64,000 bases of DNA from Luteococcus sanguinis (GTDB taxonomy: Bacteria > Actinomycetota > Actinomycetes > Propionibacteriales > Propionibacteriaceae), in assembly GCF_039527675.1 (NCBI RefSeq), contig NZ_BAAAKI010000003.1, forward strand, positions 227,811-291,810. Reading direction: 5' to 3'. Positions 53,536-62,940 of this stretch are shown here, piece after piece. The translations under genes and the position numbers were made by a program. The notes beneath the pieces are model-generated. The model ran no database searches and had not been told where the DNA came from. It was given only the letters and a program-made list of their open reading frames with translations. Position 1 is the stretch's first letter. The number at the start of each line of letters is the position of its first letter.

Positions 53536-54320
53536 GCCCTCGTCCGGATGCGTCGATGGACCTCCTGCACCAGCTGACCCGCGACGCCCTCGAACCCGAG
53601 TACCGGGCGGTGAGCGCTGCTGGGCGTGGCCCCCGGCGTGGGCCGGGGCTGGCGGTCGGGCTGGGGCTGGCCGCTGCCCTGCTGTCGGTGGCAGCCGTTC
53701 AGGCCACCAGTGCCCGTCCGGACGACGAGGCGGAACGTTCCCGGCTGGTTGCCGAGGTGCAACGCGCCGAGCAGAGCCAGGACGAACTCCGTGAGCAGCT
53801 CTCCGCACTGGACGCCGAGGTCCGGGGCCTGCAGATTGCGCACGGTGGCCAGACGACCCCCGGTGCCGAGGACGAGCGACTCGGGGTGCTGGCCGGCACC
53901 CGCGCCGCCACCGGCCCCGGCGTCGTCGTCGTCATCTCCGACTCCGCGGAGGCTGCCCGGGCGGACGGCACGGACGGCGAGGTGACTGACGAGGACCTCC
54001 GACAGTTGGTCAATGGACTGTGGCAGGCCGGCGCGGAGGCCGTGTCGGTCAACGGACGTCGGCTGACGACGCGGACGGCGATCCGGATGGCGGGCGGCGC
54101 GATCACCGTGGACTACCGCTCCCTGCACAGCCCGTACCGGGTGGAGGCGATCGGCGACCCACGCAATCTCCCGGCCGCCTTTGCAGCCACCACCGGTGGT
54201 GCGTGGTGTGAGTACCTGAGGGCGAACTTCCAGATCGGCTACACGATCTCGTCGTCCGAGCAATTGTCGTTGCCAGCCGACCCGGGCCTCGGCGTGACGA
54301 AGGCGAAGGTGGGCTCGTGA
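53532..54320 (+). CDS. DUF881 family protein
   Basis: This 262-residue protein has one N-terminal membrane helix (AVGLGLAAALLSVAAVQA near residue 42), a coiled-coil (about residues 68-100, RLVAEVQRAEQSQDELREQL) and the DUF881 domain (ATGPGVVVVISDS onwards) outside the cell. The start overlaps the pgsA stop (ATGA). In actinobacteria two DUF881 genes flank the small basic protein gene sbp near division genes, and this gene is the first. The function is unknown. Confidence 0.88.
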   Translation: MSPRPDASMDLLHQLTRDALEPEYRAVSAAGRGPRRGPGLAVGLGLAAALLSVAAVQATSARPDDEAERSRLVAEVQRAEQSQDELREQLSALDAEVRGLQIAHGGQTTPGAEDERLGVLAGTRAATGPGVVVVISDSAEAARADGTDGEVTDEDLRQLVNGLWQAGAEAVSVNGRRLTTRTAIRMAGGAITVDYRSLHSPYRVEAIGDPRNLPAAFAATTGGAWCEYLRANFQIGYTISSSEQLSLPADPGLGVTKAKVGS

Positions 54321-54369
54321 GCAGGGACGAGACGATGCACGAGGACCGGACGAGGGAGGGGGAGGCGCG

Positions 54370-54702
54370 ATGATCGCGATCCTGGGAATGTTGGTCGGGA
54401 TCGGGCTGGGCCTGTGGCTGCAGCCCAACATCCCCGTCGGACTGCAGCCCTACCTGCCCATCGCCATCGTGGCGGCGCTTGATGCGCTGTTCAGGGCCTG
54501 CAGGGCGTGGCTGGAGGGGATGTTCACCGACAAGGTCTTCGTGGTCTCGTTCGTCTCGAATGTCTGCATTGCGGCGCTCATCGTGTGGGTGGGCGACCTG
54601 ATCGGCGTTGGCTCGCAGTTGTCCACCGCGGTCGTCGTCGTCCTGGGCATCCGCATCTTCACCAATGCGGCCGCGATCCGTCGGGCGCTGATCCATGCCT
54701 GA
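54370..54702 (+). CDS. sbp: Small basic protein (DUF1290)
   Basis: This 110-residue membrane protein matches Sbp/DUF1290: MIAILGMLVGIGLGLWLQPNIPVG, then ALDALFRACRAWLEGMFTDKVF, and a final membrane segment IRIFTNAAAIRRAL. It has about three membrane helices. It lies between two DUF881 genes, the usual actinobacterial order. Bacillus carries the homologue next to division genes; the role is unclear. A GGAGG ribosome-binding site is present. Confidence 0.92.
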   Translation: MIAILGMLVGIGLGLWLQPNIPVGLQPYLPIAIVAALDALFRACRAWLEGMFTDKVFVVSFVSNVCIAALIVWVGDLIGVGSQLSTAVVVVLGIRIFTNAAAIRRALIHA

Positions 54703-55468
54703 GGTCGAGGCTGCCCGCCCGCCCCGCCACGCTACGCAACCAGCCCTGGCCCAGGCCGCGCGACCCAACCTGTCCCAGACCCTGTTGCGTCCGGGACGCT
54801 CGCAGCTGGTGGTTGCGCTGGTGCTGGGGCTGGTGGGTTTCTCGATGGTCACCCAGGTGCAGACCAGGGGAGGGGACCAGACGTATTCGTCGCTGCGTCG
54901 CGCCGACCTGGTGACCATGGTCGAGCAGTTGAATGCCGAGTCCGCCCGCCTGCGCGCCGAGGCGGACGAGCTGACCCGCACCAAGGAGCAACTGGCCTCC
55001 GGTGTCGGCGCCCGCGAGGTCGCGGCCCAGGAGAACCGCAAGCGGCTGGACGCGCTGCGGATACTGGCTGGCACCGTCCCGGCCACCGGGCCCGGCATCA
55101 GGATCGTCATCGACGACCCCGCCGGCCAGCTCGGCCCCGAGGTACTGCTCAACGCCGTGGAGGAGATGCGCGACGCCGGCGCCGAGACGATGGCGATCAA
55201 CGGCACCGTGCGCGTGGTCGCCAGCACGTTCTTCGCGAAGAAGGCGGACGGGCTCGTGGTCGACGGCAAACAGTTGGTCTTCCCCCTCGTCCTGGACGTG
55301 ATCGGCGACTCGCACGCGCTCGACGAGGCGGCTCGCTTCCGCGGCGGACTGGTCTCCCAGGTGCAGTCGGAGCAGGTGGGCGGCACCGTCACCATCACCG
55401 AGGTGAACAGCCTTGTCATCTCCGCTCTGCATGACCCGACGACCCCACAGTGGGCGCGTCCTGCCTGA
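54695..55468 (+). CDS. DUF881 family protein
   Basis: This 257-residue protein has a membrane helix (LVVALVLGLVGFSMV near residue 40), a coiled-coil (MVEQLNAESARLRAEADELTR, near residues 68-95), and the DUF881 domain (VPATGPGIRIVIDDPAG and VVASTFFAKKADG). The start overlaps sbp by 8 bp. A 21-bp direct repeat straddles its stop codon. Confidence 0.88.
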   Translation: MPEVEAARPPRHATQPALAQAARPNLSQTLLRPGRSQLVVALVLGLVGFSMVTQVQTRGGDQTYSSLRRADLVTMVEQLNAESARLRAEADELTRTKEQLASGVGAREVAAQENRKRLDALRILAGTVPATGPGIRIVIDDPAGQLGPEVLLNAVEEMRDAGAETMAINGTVRVVASTFFAKKADGLVVDGKQLVFPLVLDVIGDSHALDEAARFRGGLVSQVQSEQVGGTVTITEVNSLVISALHDPTTPQWARPA

Positions 55469-55504
55469 GCGCACGGCCCACCGGCCTGAGCGCACAGCCC
55501 ACCG
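55463..55504. repeat. 21-bp tandem duplication at the DUF881 stop
   Basis: GCCTGAGCGCACGGCCCACCG (55463-55483) is followed directly by a copy with a single mismatch (55484-55504). It spans the stop codon of the DUF881 gene and part of the gcvH upstream region. Confidence 0.9.
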
Positions 55505-55617
55505 GATGGGGCCCTGTGCCCGGCGGGGTCGTCCCCGCTAGGCTGACGGCATCACCGGCGCCTGCCGGAGCACAACGAGGGCAACCATTCCCACCACAGC
55601 AGAGAGCGAGTCAGCCG

Positions 55618-56004
55618 ATGTCACGTTTTCCCGAGGACCTGAAGTACAGCGCCGACCACGAGTGGGTGCGCGCCGGGAACGGACGCATCGTCCGGGTCGG
55701 GATCACCGACTACGCGGCGGAGCAGCTCGGTGACATCGTCTACGTCTCCCTGCCCACGGTCGGTGAGGAGATCGCCGCCGGCGACGCGTGCGGTGAGCTC
55801 GAGTCGACGAAGTCGGTCTCGGACCTGTTCACCCCGGTGGCCGGCGTGGTGACCGCAGTCAACGAGACCCTGAGCGATGCGCCGGAGACCATCAACTCCG
55901 ATGCCTACGGTGACGGGTGGATCTTCGAGATCGAGCTCGCCGAGGATGCCGACACCGATGACCTGCTGGATGCCGACGCCTACCAGGCTCAGGTCGGCGA
56001 CTGA
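55618..56004 (+). CDS. gcvH: Glycine cleavage system H protein
   Basis: This 128-residue protein carries the aminomethyl group on a lipoyl arm bound to Lys65 in GELESTKSVSDLF. The fold strands DHEWVRAGNGRIVRVGITDYA and LGDIVYVSLPTVGEEI are standard. gcvP is found nearly 2.7 kb downstream; the T and L proteins are not in the window. Upstream the TAGGCT at 55539 could be a -10 box. Confidence 0.95.
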   Translation: MSRFPEDLKYSADHEWVRAGNGRIVRVGITDYAAEQLGDIVYVSLPTVGEEIAAGDACGELESTKSVSDLFTPVAGVVTAVNETLSDAPETINSDAYGDGWIFEIELAEDADTDDLLDADAYQAQVGD

Positions 56005-56099
56005 GGACACCGGCGCGTGGTTCGAGCCACGACTGCGGCAAGCTGGTTGAATTGACGTGTTGGGCGCGTGTGCGTCCGTCCTGAGAAGGGAGATGGGCC

Positions 56100-56600
56100 A
56101 TGGAGTGCACCAGGTGTGGTCGCGTGAACGCCGCGGGGAGCAACTTCTGCTCGCACTGTGGCGAGCGACTGGTGGCCGACGTCACCCTCACCGGTGACGC
56201 CACCAGCATCATCCCAGCCGTCACGGACGATGGCGGTGAACTGGACGAGTTCTCCCCCGAGGTACATGCCGCCGTCAGCAGCCTGCCCGTGGACCACGCT
56301 CTGCTGGTCGTCGAGCGGGGGCCGGACGCTGGCGCCCGCTACCTGCTCGACCAGGACGTCATCACCGTCGGCAGACACCCTGACTCGGACATCTTCCTGG
56401 ACGACATCACGGTGTCGCGCCACCACGTGAAGTTCAACCGCACCGCCGAGGGCTGGCAGGTCGCCGACCAGAACTCGCTGAATGGAACCTACGTCAACCG
56501 CACGCTCGTCGACGGCGAGGCGCCGCTGCGGCAGGGGGACGAGGTGCAGATCGGCAAGTTCCGGATGGTCTTCTTCGCGAGCGGCGACGGTCTGAACTGA
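56100..56600 (+). CDS. garA: FHA domain protein with zinc ribbon (GarA-like)
   Basis: This 166-residue protein has an N-terminal zinc ribbon (CTRCGRVNAAGSNFCSHCG) and a C-terminal FHA domain (VGRHPDSDIFLDDITVSRHH and SLNGTYVN). GarA/OdhI proteins bind phosphothreonine in themselves or partners and inhibit 2-oxoglutarate dehydrogenase; phosphorylation by Ser/Thr kinases switches this off. The threonines before the FHA domain (DVTLTGDATS) are candidate sites. The zinc ribbon is not in the mycobacterial GarA as I remember it. It is followed directly by ftsR. Confidence 0.88.
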   Translation: MECTRCGRVNAAGSNFCSHCGERLVADVTLTGDATSIIPAVTDDGGELDEFSPEVHAAVSSLPVDHALLVVERGPDAGARYLLDQDVITVGRHPDSDIFLDDITVSRHHVKFNRTAEGWQVADQNSLNGTYVNRTLVDGEAPLRQGDEVQIGKFRMVFFASGDGLN

Positions 56601-57301
56601 TGGCCCCACCGCTGCGCAGCATCGGTCAGGTGCTCGCGATTCTCAAGGTCGAGTTCCCTGACGTCTCCATCTCGAAGATCCGCTTCCTCGAGAGCGAGGG
56701 CCTGATCTCGCCTGAACGGGCGCCGTCCGGCTACCGCCGCTATGCCCAGCATGACGTTGATCGCCTGCGCTACATCCTGCGCGTGCAGCGGGACCACTAC
56801 CTGCCGTTGAAGGTCATCCGCGAACACCTGGAGATGATGGACCGGGGTGACGAACCGCCCTCGATGGAGGCACCGCCGCCGACCCCGGCCGCCGTCGAGG
56901 TGGAACCGGTGGCCGAGCCGCGGTCCCGGCAGCAGGGCCAGCCGCGCAAGGCGATCAGGCTCTCTCGTCGTGAGCTGCTCGCAGCATCGGGGATCAGCGA
57001 AGCCGTGCTGCTGGAACTCGAACGGCAGCGCTTGGTGAGCCCGCGCCGCGCATCCAACTTCTATGGACGTGATGCGCTGACCGTCTGCGTGGTGGCGCGT
57101 CGACTGCAGCTCTACGGCATGGACGTGCGGCACCTGCGCGCTATCAAGCAGTCCGCCGAGCGTGAGGCCGGCTTGGTCGAGCAGGCGATCCAGCCCTTCC
57201 TGCGTCGCAACAACTCCCAGGCATCGGAGGCGGCCGCCGAGGTGACCCAGTTGGTCATCCATGCGCACGCCGCGATGATGCACTCGCTCATCGAGCGCTG
57301 A
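56600..57301 (+). CDS. ftsR: MerR-family regulator FtsR-like
   Basis: This 233-residue protein has an N-terminal MerR winged-helix (SISKIRFLESEGLISPERAPSG and YRRYAQHDVDRLRYI) and, after a Pro-rich linker, a second helical region from about residue 120. In Corynebacterium the homologue beside garA activates ftsZ. The ATG overlaps the garA stop (TGATG), and the same order appears in Mycobacterium. I infer a role in division control from this. Confidence 0.87.
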   Translation: MAPPLRSIGQVLAILKVEFPDVSISKIRFLESEGLISPERAPSGYRRYAQHDVDRLRYILRVQRDHYLPLKVIREHLEMMDRGDEPPSMEAPPPTPAAVEVEPVAEPRSRQQGQPRKAIRLSRRELLAASGISEAVLLELERQRLVSPRRASNFYGRDALTVCVVARRLQLYGMDVRHLRAIKQSAEREAGLVEQAIQPFLRRNNSQASEAAAEVTQLVIHAHAAMMHSLIER

Positions 57302-57359
57302 ACTCACCCCGCCTCGCACCGAACGGCTCACCCTTTCGATGGTGACTAGTCTGGGCACC

Positions 57360-57824
57360 ATGCGCGAACTCGATGTGCTCGGCGTCCGGGTCGAGATGCC
57401 CTCGAATGTCCCGATGCTGTTGCTCAAGGAATCCGACGGCCAGCGCGTGCTGCCGATCTGGATCGGTGCGGCGGAGGCCTCGGCGATCGCGAACGCCCTG
57501 GAGGGGCTCGTGCCGCCGCGTCCGCTGACCCACGACCTGCTGGCCGAGGTGCTCTCGGAGCTCGGCCACACCCAGCTCGAGGGACGGATCACCGACATGT
57601 CCGAGGGCGTCTTCACCGCGGAGCTGGTCGTCGACGGACACGTCATCAGCTGCCGTCCCTCCGACCTGGTGGCGCTGGCCCTGCGCGCCGGGATCGTGCT
57701 GACCTGTCCCGAGGAACTGCTGGACCAGGTGGGCATCGTGCTGGACCAGCCCGCCGACGACGAGGTGGAGCGCTTCCGGGAGTTCCTGGACAACATCTCG
57801 GCCGACGACTTCGACGAGTCCTGA
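57360..57824 (+). CDS. Bifunctional nuclease family protein (DUF151)
   Basis: This 154-residue protein matches DUF151: MRELDVLGVRVEMPSNVPMLLLK, then LPIWIGAAEASAIANALEG and a late segment ISCRPSDLVALALRAGI. Plant and bacterial members have been described as nucleases, but the bacterial function is not certain. A TAGTCT hexamer seven bases before the ATG suggests leaderless translation. It lies between the two MerR genes. Confidence 0.9.
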   Translation: MRELDVLGVRVEMPSNVPMLLLKESDGQRVLPIWIGAAEASAIANALEGLVPPRPLTHDLLAEVLSELGHTQLEGRITDMSEGVFTAELVVDGHVISCRPSDLVALALRAGIVLTCPEELLDQVGIVLDQPADDEVERFREFLDNISADDFDES

Positions 57825-58022
57825 CCAACTCGGGCCGGCCTGTCACCAAAACACCTCAACCCGCGGTGGAGGTCCGAGCCTCGGTGAAATGCCTAGTCAG
57901 CGCACTGCCTCAGGCGTGATGGATTCATGGCCGGGCGCGCGGCGTGTTCGTTGCGTGGTTCTGGCGCCAGCGATTAGCGTCTAACTACGAAGGTGTGACT
58001 ACAGCGCTGAAAGAAGGAACTG

Positions 58023-58613
58023 GTGAACGACGAAGCCCGTGAGGCCGCCGAGGCGCTGTTCAACGTCCAGGAGACCCTGTTCGACGGTGACTTCTCGCCG
58101 CTGCCGGAAGACCTGGGCTTCCGCGGTCCGATCGCCTGCGGTGCTGCCGGGATCACCTACCGCCAGCTCGACTACTGGGCCCGCACTGGCTTGGTCGCCC
58201 CCGGGATTCGAGGCGCGGAGGGTTCTGGCACCCAGCGTCTCTACTCCTTCCGCGACATCCTGATGCTCAAGGTGATCAAGCGCCTGATCGATGCCGGCAT
58301 CTCCCTGCAGCAGATCCGCGTCGCCGTCGACCACCTGCGTGAGCGCGGCGTCCAGGACCTCACCCAGGTCACCCTGATGTCCGACGGTGTCTCGGTGTAC
58401 GAGTGCACCAGCGACAACGAGGTCGTCGACCTGCTGCGCGGCGGCCAGGGCATGTTCGCCATTGCTCTGGGTGGCGTGTGGCGCGATATCGAGGGAACCC
58501 TCAGCCAGCTGCCCACTGAGCGTGCGCACCAGCCGGAAGCGGAAGAAAGTGGCGCTCAGCACGCCGGGGACGACGAATTGTCGCGCCGCCGTCGCGTGCG
58601 CCGGGCAATCTGA
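58023..58613 (+). CDS. MerR-family transcriptional regulator
   Basis: This 196-residue protein has a MerR DNA-binding domain (ACGAAGITYRQLDYWARTGLV and LYSFRDILMLKVIKRL) and a dimerisation helix (SLQQIRVAVDHLRERG). The mycobacterial counterpart (Rv1830) has been linked to division and to antibiotic resilience, as I recall. A GAAGGA ribosome-binding site precedes the GTG. The 198-bp upstream region contains TTAGCGTCTAA (57974-57984), an imperfect dyad that may be an operator. Confidence 0.88.
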   Translation: MNDEAREAAEALFNVQETLFDGDFSPLPEDLGFRGPIACGAAGITYRQLDYWARTGLVAPGIRGAEGSGTQRLYSFRDILMLKVIKRLIDAGISLQQIRVAVDHLRERGVQDLTQVTLMSDGVSVYECTSDNEVVDLLRGGQGMFAIALGGVWRDIEGTLSQLPTERAHQPEAEESGAQHAGDDELSRRRRVRRAI

Positions 58614-58662
58614 GCGCGTCCCTGCGGCAACCGCCCCCAGCAGAGGCGATAGGGTCGGCCGC

Positions 58663-61524
58663 ATGGCCAACCCGCATGACTTCAGCGCACGTCACATCGG
58701 CCCGTCCGAGGCCGACCAGCAGGAGATGCTCGCCGCGATCGGCGCAGCCAGCCTCGATGACCTCGTCGAGGCGCTGCCCGCCGACATCCGGCTCGAGCAG
58801 CCACTCGACCTGCCGCCCGCCCGCACCGAACAAGAAGTGCTGGACGAACTGATGGGGCTGGCCGCCCAGAACAACCCGCTGCGGGCCATGATCGGCCTCG
58901 GCTACCACGGAACCATCACCCCGCCGGTCATCCGCCGCAATGTTCTCGAGGACCCGACCTGGTACACGGCCTACACGCCCTACCAGCCCGAGATCAGCCA
59001 GGGCCGGCTCGAGGCGTTGCTCAACTTCCAGACGGTGATCAGCGACCTGACGGGTCTCGACACCGCGGGTTCCTCGCTGTTGGACGAGGCCACCGCGGTT
59101 GCCGAGGCCGTCGCCCTGGCCCGCCGCAACTCGCGCAAGGGCGCCGTCGCGCTGCTCGATGCCGACCTGTTGCCGCAGAGCAAGGCCGTCGTCCGCACCA
59201 GGATGGTCGCCCTCGGCATTGAGGTCGCTGAGGCCGACGACCTCGTGCTCGCCCTGCAGCAGCACGAGGCCTTCGTCGTCGTCGTCCAGGTGCCGGGAGC
59301 ATCGGGCCATCTGCGCAGCGAGGGAGAACTGCGGGCGATCGCCGACAAGGCCCACGAGAACGGCGCCACGGTCGTCGCTGCCGCCGACCTGCTGGCGCTG
59401 ACCCGTATCGTCGAGCCCGCCGCCTGGGGCGCCGACATCGCGGTTGGTTCGTCGCAGCGCTTTGGCGTCCCCCTGTTCGGCGGCGGCCCGCACGCCGGCT
59501 ACATCGCCGTCCGCAAGGGTCTGGAGCGCTCCTTGCCCGGCCGTCTGGTCGGAGTCTCGGTCGACGCCGACGGGACGCCCGCCTACCGGCTCGCGCTGCA
59601 GACCCGTGAGCAGCACATCCGTCGCGAGAAGGCCACCTCCAACATCTGCACCGCGCAGGTGCTGTTGGCTGTCACCGCGTCCATGTACGCCGTCTACCAC
59701 GGCCCCGAGGGACTGGCTGCGATCGCGGACGAGGTGCACGACAAGACTCGACGCCTGGCAGCAGCCGCCATCGCGGGCGATCTGGAACTGGCCAGCGAGA
59801 CCTTCTTCGACACCCTCACCGTCAAGGTTCCCGGGCGCGGCGCCGCGGTCGTGGCCGCCGCCCGCGCCGAGGGTGTCCACCTTCGGTTGGTCGGTGAGGA
59901 CTCGGTCGGCATCTCGGTCGGCGAGGACGCCTCCGAGGCCGACCTGTCTGCCGTGGCCCGGGCGCTGGGCGTGGACGACCAGTTGCCCGCCGAGGGCGTC
60001 GGCGGCCTGGCCGGCCACGAGCGGACGAGCGACTACCTCACCCATCCGGTGTTCAACGCCTACCACTCCGAGACGATGATGCTGCGCTACCTGCGTGCCC
60101 TGTCTGACCGGGACTTCGCGCTGGACAAGGGCATGATCCCGCTCGGCTCGTGCACGATGAAGTTGAATGCCACTGCGGAGATGGAGCCGATCAGCCTGCC
60201 TGGCTTCGCCAACCTGCACCCCTTCGCCCCAGCCGAGGACGCCACCGGCTATGCGGTGCTGATCGACCGGCTCTGCCGTTGGTTGGAGGAGATCACCGGC
60301 TACGACCGGGTGTCCCTGCAGCCCAATGCCGGTTCCAACGGCGAGTTCGCCGGCCTGATGGCGATCCGGAGCTACCACCTCAGCCGCGGCGACGAGCAGC
60401 GCACCGTCTGCCTGATCCCGTCCTCAGCGCACGGGACGAATGCCGCTTCGGCCGCGATGGCCGGGATGCAGGTCGTCGTCGTGAAGGCCCTGGGCGACGG
60501 TTCGATCGACATGGACGACCTGCGCGCCCAGATCCAGAAGGTGGGGGACACCCTGGCCGCGATCATGGTCACCTATCCCTCGACCCACGGCGTCTATGAG
60601 GACACGATCACCGAGCTGTGCGCGCTCGTCCACACCGCCGGTGGCCAGGTCTACGTCGACGGGGCCAACCTCAACGCCCTGGCCGGTCTGGCCCGTCCGG
60701 GCACGTTCGGTGCCGACGTCAGCCACCTGAACCTGCACAAGACCTTCGCCATCCCGCACGGCGGCGGCGGCCCGGGCGTCGGCCCGGTCGGGGTCCGGGA
60801 GCACCTGGCCCCGTGGCTGCCCAGCCACCCGCTCTCGGAACAGGCGGGGCCTTCCACCTCCTACGGTCCGGTCGCTGGCGCGCCCTTCGGATCCGCAGGC
60901 GTGCTGCCCATCTCGTATGCCTACATCGCGATGATGGGAGCCGACGGACTGCGCCGCGCCACCCTGAACGCCGTCCTCGGCGCGAACTACATCGCCCACC
61001 GGCTCGCTGACCACTACCCGGTGCTCTACACCGGACGCGGCGGCCGGGTCGCCCACGAGTGCATCCTCGACCTGCGCGGGATCACCCGGGAGACGGGCAT
61101 CAGCGTGGACGACGTCGCCAAGCGCCTGGTCGACTACGGCTTCCACGCGCCCACCATGAGCTTCCCGGTCGCCGGGACGCTGATGGTGGAGCCCACCGAG
61201 TCGGAGAGCCGCTACGAGCTCGACCGCTTCTGTGACGCGATGATCGCCATCAAGGCCGAGATCGATCGGGTCGCGGCGGGGGAGTGGCCCGCGGACGACA
61301 ACCCGCTGCACAACGCGCCCCACACGCTGGCCCGGGTGACCGCGGACGAGTGGAACCATCCCTACTCGCGCACCGAGGCCGGCTTCCCGGCCGGACGCAA
61401 GGTGGGGCCCATCGCCGGCTCCGGGCAGGACAAGTACTGGCCGGCGGTGGCGCGCATCGATGGTGCGCACGGCGACCGAAACCTGGTCTGCAGCTGCCCG
61501 CCGCCGGAGGCCTACGCCAACTGA
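58663..61524 (+). CDS. gcvP: Glycine dehydrogenase (decarboxylating), P protein
   Basis: This 953-residue PLP enzyme decarboxylates glycine and passes the aminomethyl group to GcvH. The N-terminus ARHIGPSEADQQEML and the PLP Lys693 in NLHKTFAIPHGGGGPG are typical, and both halves of the fused bacterial form (P1 and P2) are present. A TAGGGT hexamer seven bases before the ATG suggests a leaderless transcript. gcvH is upstream but separated by four regulatory genes. Confidence 0.96.
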   Translation: MANPHDFSARHIGPSEADQQEMLAAIGAASLDDLVEALPADIRLEQPLDLPPARTEQEVLDELMGLAAQNNPLRAMIGLGYHGTITPPVIRRNVLEDPTWYTAYTPYQPEISQGRLEALLNFQTVISDLTGLDTAGSSLLDEATAVAEAVALARRNSRKGAVALLDADLLPQSKAVVRTRMVALGIEVAEADDLVLALQQHEAFVVVVQVPGASGHLRSEGELRAIADKAHENGATVVAAADLLALTRIVEPAAWGADIAVGSSQRFGVPLFGGGPHAGYIAVRKGLERSLPGRLVGVSVDADGTPAYRLALQTREQHIRREKATSNICTAQVLLAVTASMYAVYHGPEGLAAIADEVHDKTRRLAAAAIAGDLELASETFFDTLTVKVPGRGAAVVAAARAEGVHLRLVGEDSVGISVGEDASEADLSAVARALGVDDQLPAEGVGGLAGHERTSDYLTHPVFNAYHSETMMLRYLRALSDRDFALDKGMIPLGSCTMKLNATAEMEPISLPGFANLHPFAPAEDATGYAVLIDRLCRWLEEITGYDRVSLQPNAGSNGEFAGLMAIRSYHLSRGDEQRTVCLIPSSAHGTNAASAAMAGMQVVVVKALGDGSIDMDDLRAQIQKVGDTLAAIMVTYPSTHGVYEDTITELCALVHTAGGQVYVDGANLNALAGLARPGTFGADVSHLNLHKTFAIPHGGGGPGVGPVGVREHLAPWLPSHPLSEQAGPSTSYGPVAGAPFGSAGVLPISYAYIAMMGADGLRRATLNAVLGANYIAHRLADHYPVLYTGRGGRVAHECILDLRGITRETGISVDDVAKRLVDYGFHAPTMSFPVAGTLMVEPTESESRYELDRFCDAMIAIKAEIDRVAAGEWPADDNPLHNAPHTLARVTADEWNHPYSRTEAGFPAGRKVGPIAGSGQDKYWPAVARIDGAHGDRNLVCSCPPPEAYAN

Positions 61525-61625
61525 GGCGCACGATCCGTCCGCTGCTGGCCCCGCGAGCCCACCCCCTTCGGGCGGGCTCGCTCGCTACCCTGTTCCAGAG
61601 CCGCTGAGGAAGGGGAGCCCGCACC

Positions 61626-62699
61626 GTGGTGTTCATGGAGGCATGGCGCTGGATGAAGCGCACCCCGTGGACCGCCCACATCATCCGGGCCACCGACCGC
61701 TTCAACGCCCGGATGGGTTCCCAGCTGGCGGGTGGGATCACCTACTTCTCCGTGCTGACGATGATCCCGGTGCTCGCCTTCGGTTTCTCCGGGCTCGGCT
61801 TCGTACTCACCGTGTATCGGCACGAATGGCTGGTGACCATCAAGGACGCGGCATTGCAGGAGATCGGCACGGTGGCCGGTGGAAAGCAGGCCATCTCGCT
61901 GATGGAACGGGCGCTGCGGGACTGGCAGAGCGTCCTGTGGTTCGCACTGGTCTCGGCCGTCTACTCCGGCTCTGGCTGGATGGGCAACCTGCGCGGGGCC
62001 ATCCGCGCGCAGTGGCGCCCCGAGTTCGACCTGTCGCCGCCAGGGCGCCACTGGGCCATCGAGTGGTTGGTGAACCTGTTCTACTTCGTGTGCCTGATCG
62101 CGGCCCTGACCTTCTTCTTCACCGTCACGATTCTGGCCGGCAACTTCGCCGAGGACGTCGTCCGCTGGCTCGGCCTGGGCCACGGATTCTGGGTGCGCAA
62201 GGCGCTGCAGCTGGGCGCCTTCGTGCTGACGGTGGCGCTCGGATCGGCGCTGTTCCTGTTCCTCTACAGCCGGATGCCGCAGTACCAGGCCCCGCACCGG
62301 GACCTGCTCAAGGGTTCGATCGCCAGCGGCCTGGCGCTGGCCCTGTTGCTGAACGCCACCACGATGCTGGTGTCCTGGTTCAGCCGCGGGCTGGCGACCA
62401 TCGTGTTCGGCAACATCGTCATCATCATGATCTTCTTCAACATGTTCGCCCGGCTGATCCTGTTCGGTGCCGCGTGGATCGCGACGAGCTACCAGCCGGC
62501 CATCCCACGCCGCTACTCCGAGGTGGACCTGCCGCTCAAGCGCCGTTCGGACGTGATGACGGTGCCGGGCCACTGGGAGATCGCCGAAGCGGCGCGACTC
62601 GAGGACGAGAAGCTGCGACAGCGCGAGCAGTTGGCCCGCGAGGAGTCCAGACGCTTGGACGCCGAACGCAAGCGCCACAAGCGCTTCTATCGACGGTGA
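61626..62699 (+). CDS. YihY/BrkB family membrane protein
   Basis: This 357-residue protein matches the YihY/BrkB family, with about six membrane helices in residues 40-290 (LAGGITYFSVLTMIPVLAF and GNIVIIMIFFNMFARLILFGAAW) and a charged cytoplasmic tail rich in Glu and Arg. Members are often called ribonuclease BN, which is a misnomer. It starts at a GTG with a GAAGGGGAG sequence nearby. The transport role is unknown. Confidence 0.88.
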   Translation: MVFMEAWRWMKRTPWTAHIIRATDRFNARMGSQLAGGITYFSVLTMIPVLAFGFSGLGFVLTVYRHEWLVTIKDAALQEIGTVAGGKQAISLMERALRDWQSVLWFALVSAVYSGSGWMGNLRGAIRAQWRPEFDLSPPGRHWAIEWLVNLFYFVCLIAALTFFFTVTILAGNFAEDVVRWLGLGHGFWVRKALQLGAFVLTVALGSALFLFLYSRMPQYQAPHRDLLKGSIASGLALALLLNATTMLVSWFSRGLATIVFGNIVIIMIFFNMFARLILFGAAWIATSYQPAIPRRYSEVDLPLKRRSDVMTVPGHWEIAEAARLEDEKLRQREQLAREESRRLDAERKRHKRFYRR

Positions 62700-62712
62700 A
62701 GCAGGATGCACC

Positions 62713-62930
62713 GTGCACCTCACCGTTCCAGAAGCGCTCATCCCCGTCTATCTCAAGCTGAGCAGGACGAACTCGACCGTCACCAACGTCGAAGGAGCCG
62801 AGCTGGAGATCCGTCGACAGGAGATGCGGCCGGCCCCGGCCATGCCGCCGCAGAAGCTCCCTCCAGGCGTGACGATCACCGTCGAGGGACGCGGTGATGT
62901 GCCCGCCTACACCATTCAGGCCTCGGCGAC
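62713..62930 (+). pseudogene. Truncated alpha/beta hydrolase gene (N-terminal fragment)
   Basis: The GTG at 62713 opens a reading frame whose first 70 residues (VPEALIPVYLKLSRTNS and then VTITVEGRGDVPAYTIQAS) resemble the N-terminus of alpha/beta hydrolase-3 type lipases or esterases, with the typical lead into a first beta strand. The frame continues into IS110-like sequence that has nothing to do with a hydrolase, and no catalytic motif follows. The gene therefore appears to have been cut off by the insertion next to it. Confidence 0.6.
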
Positions 62931-62940
62931 GGCCGTCCGG

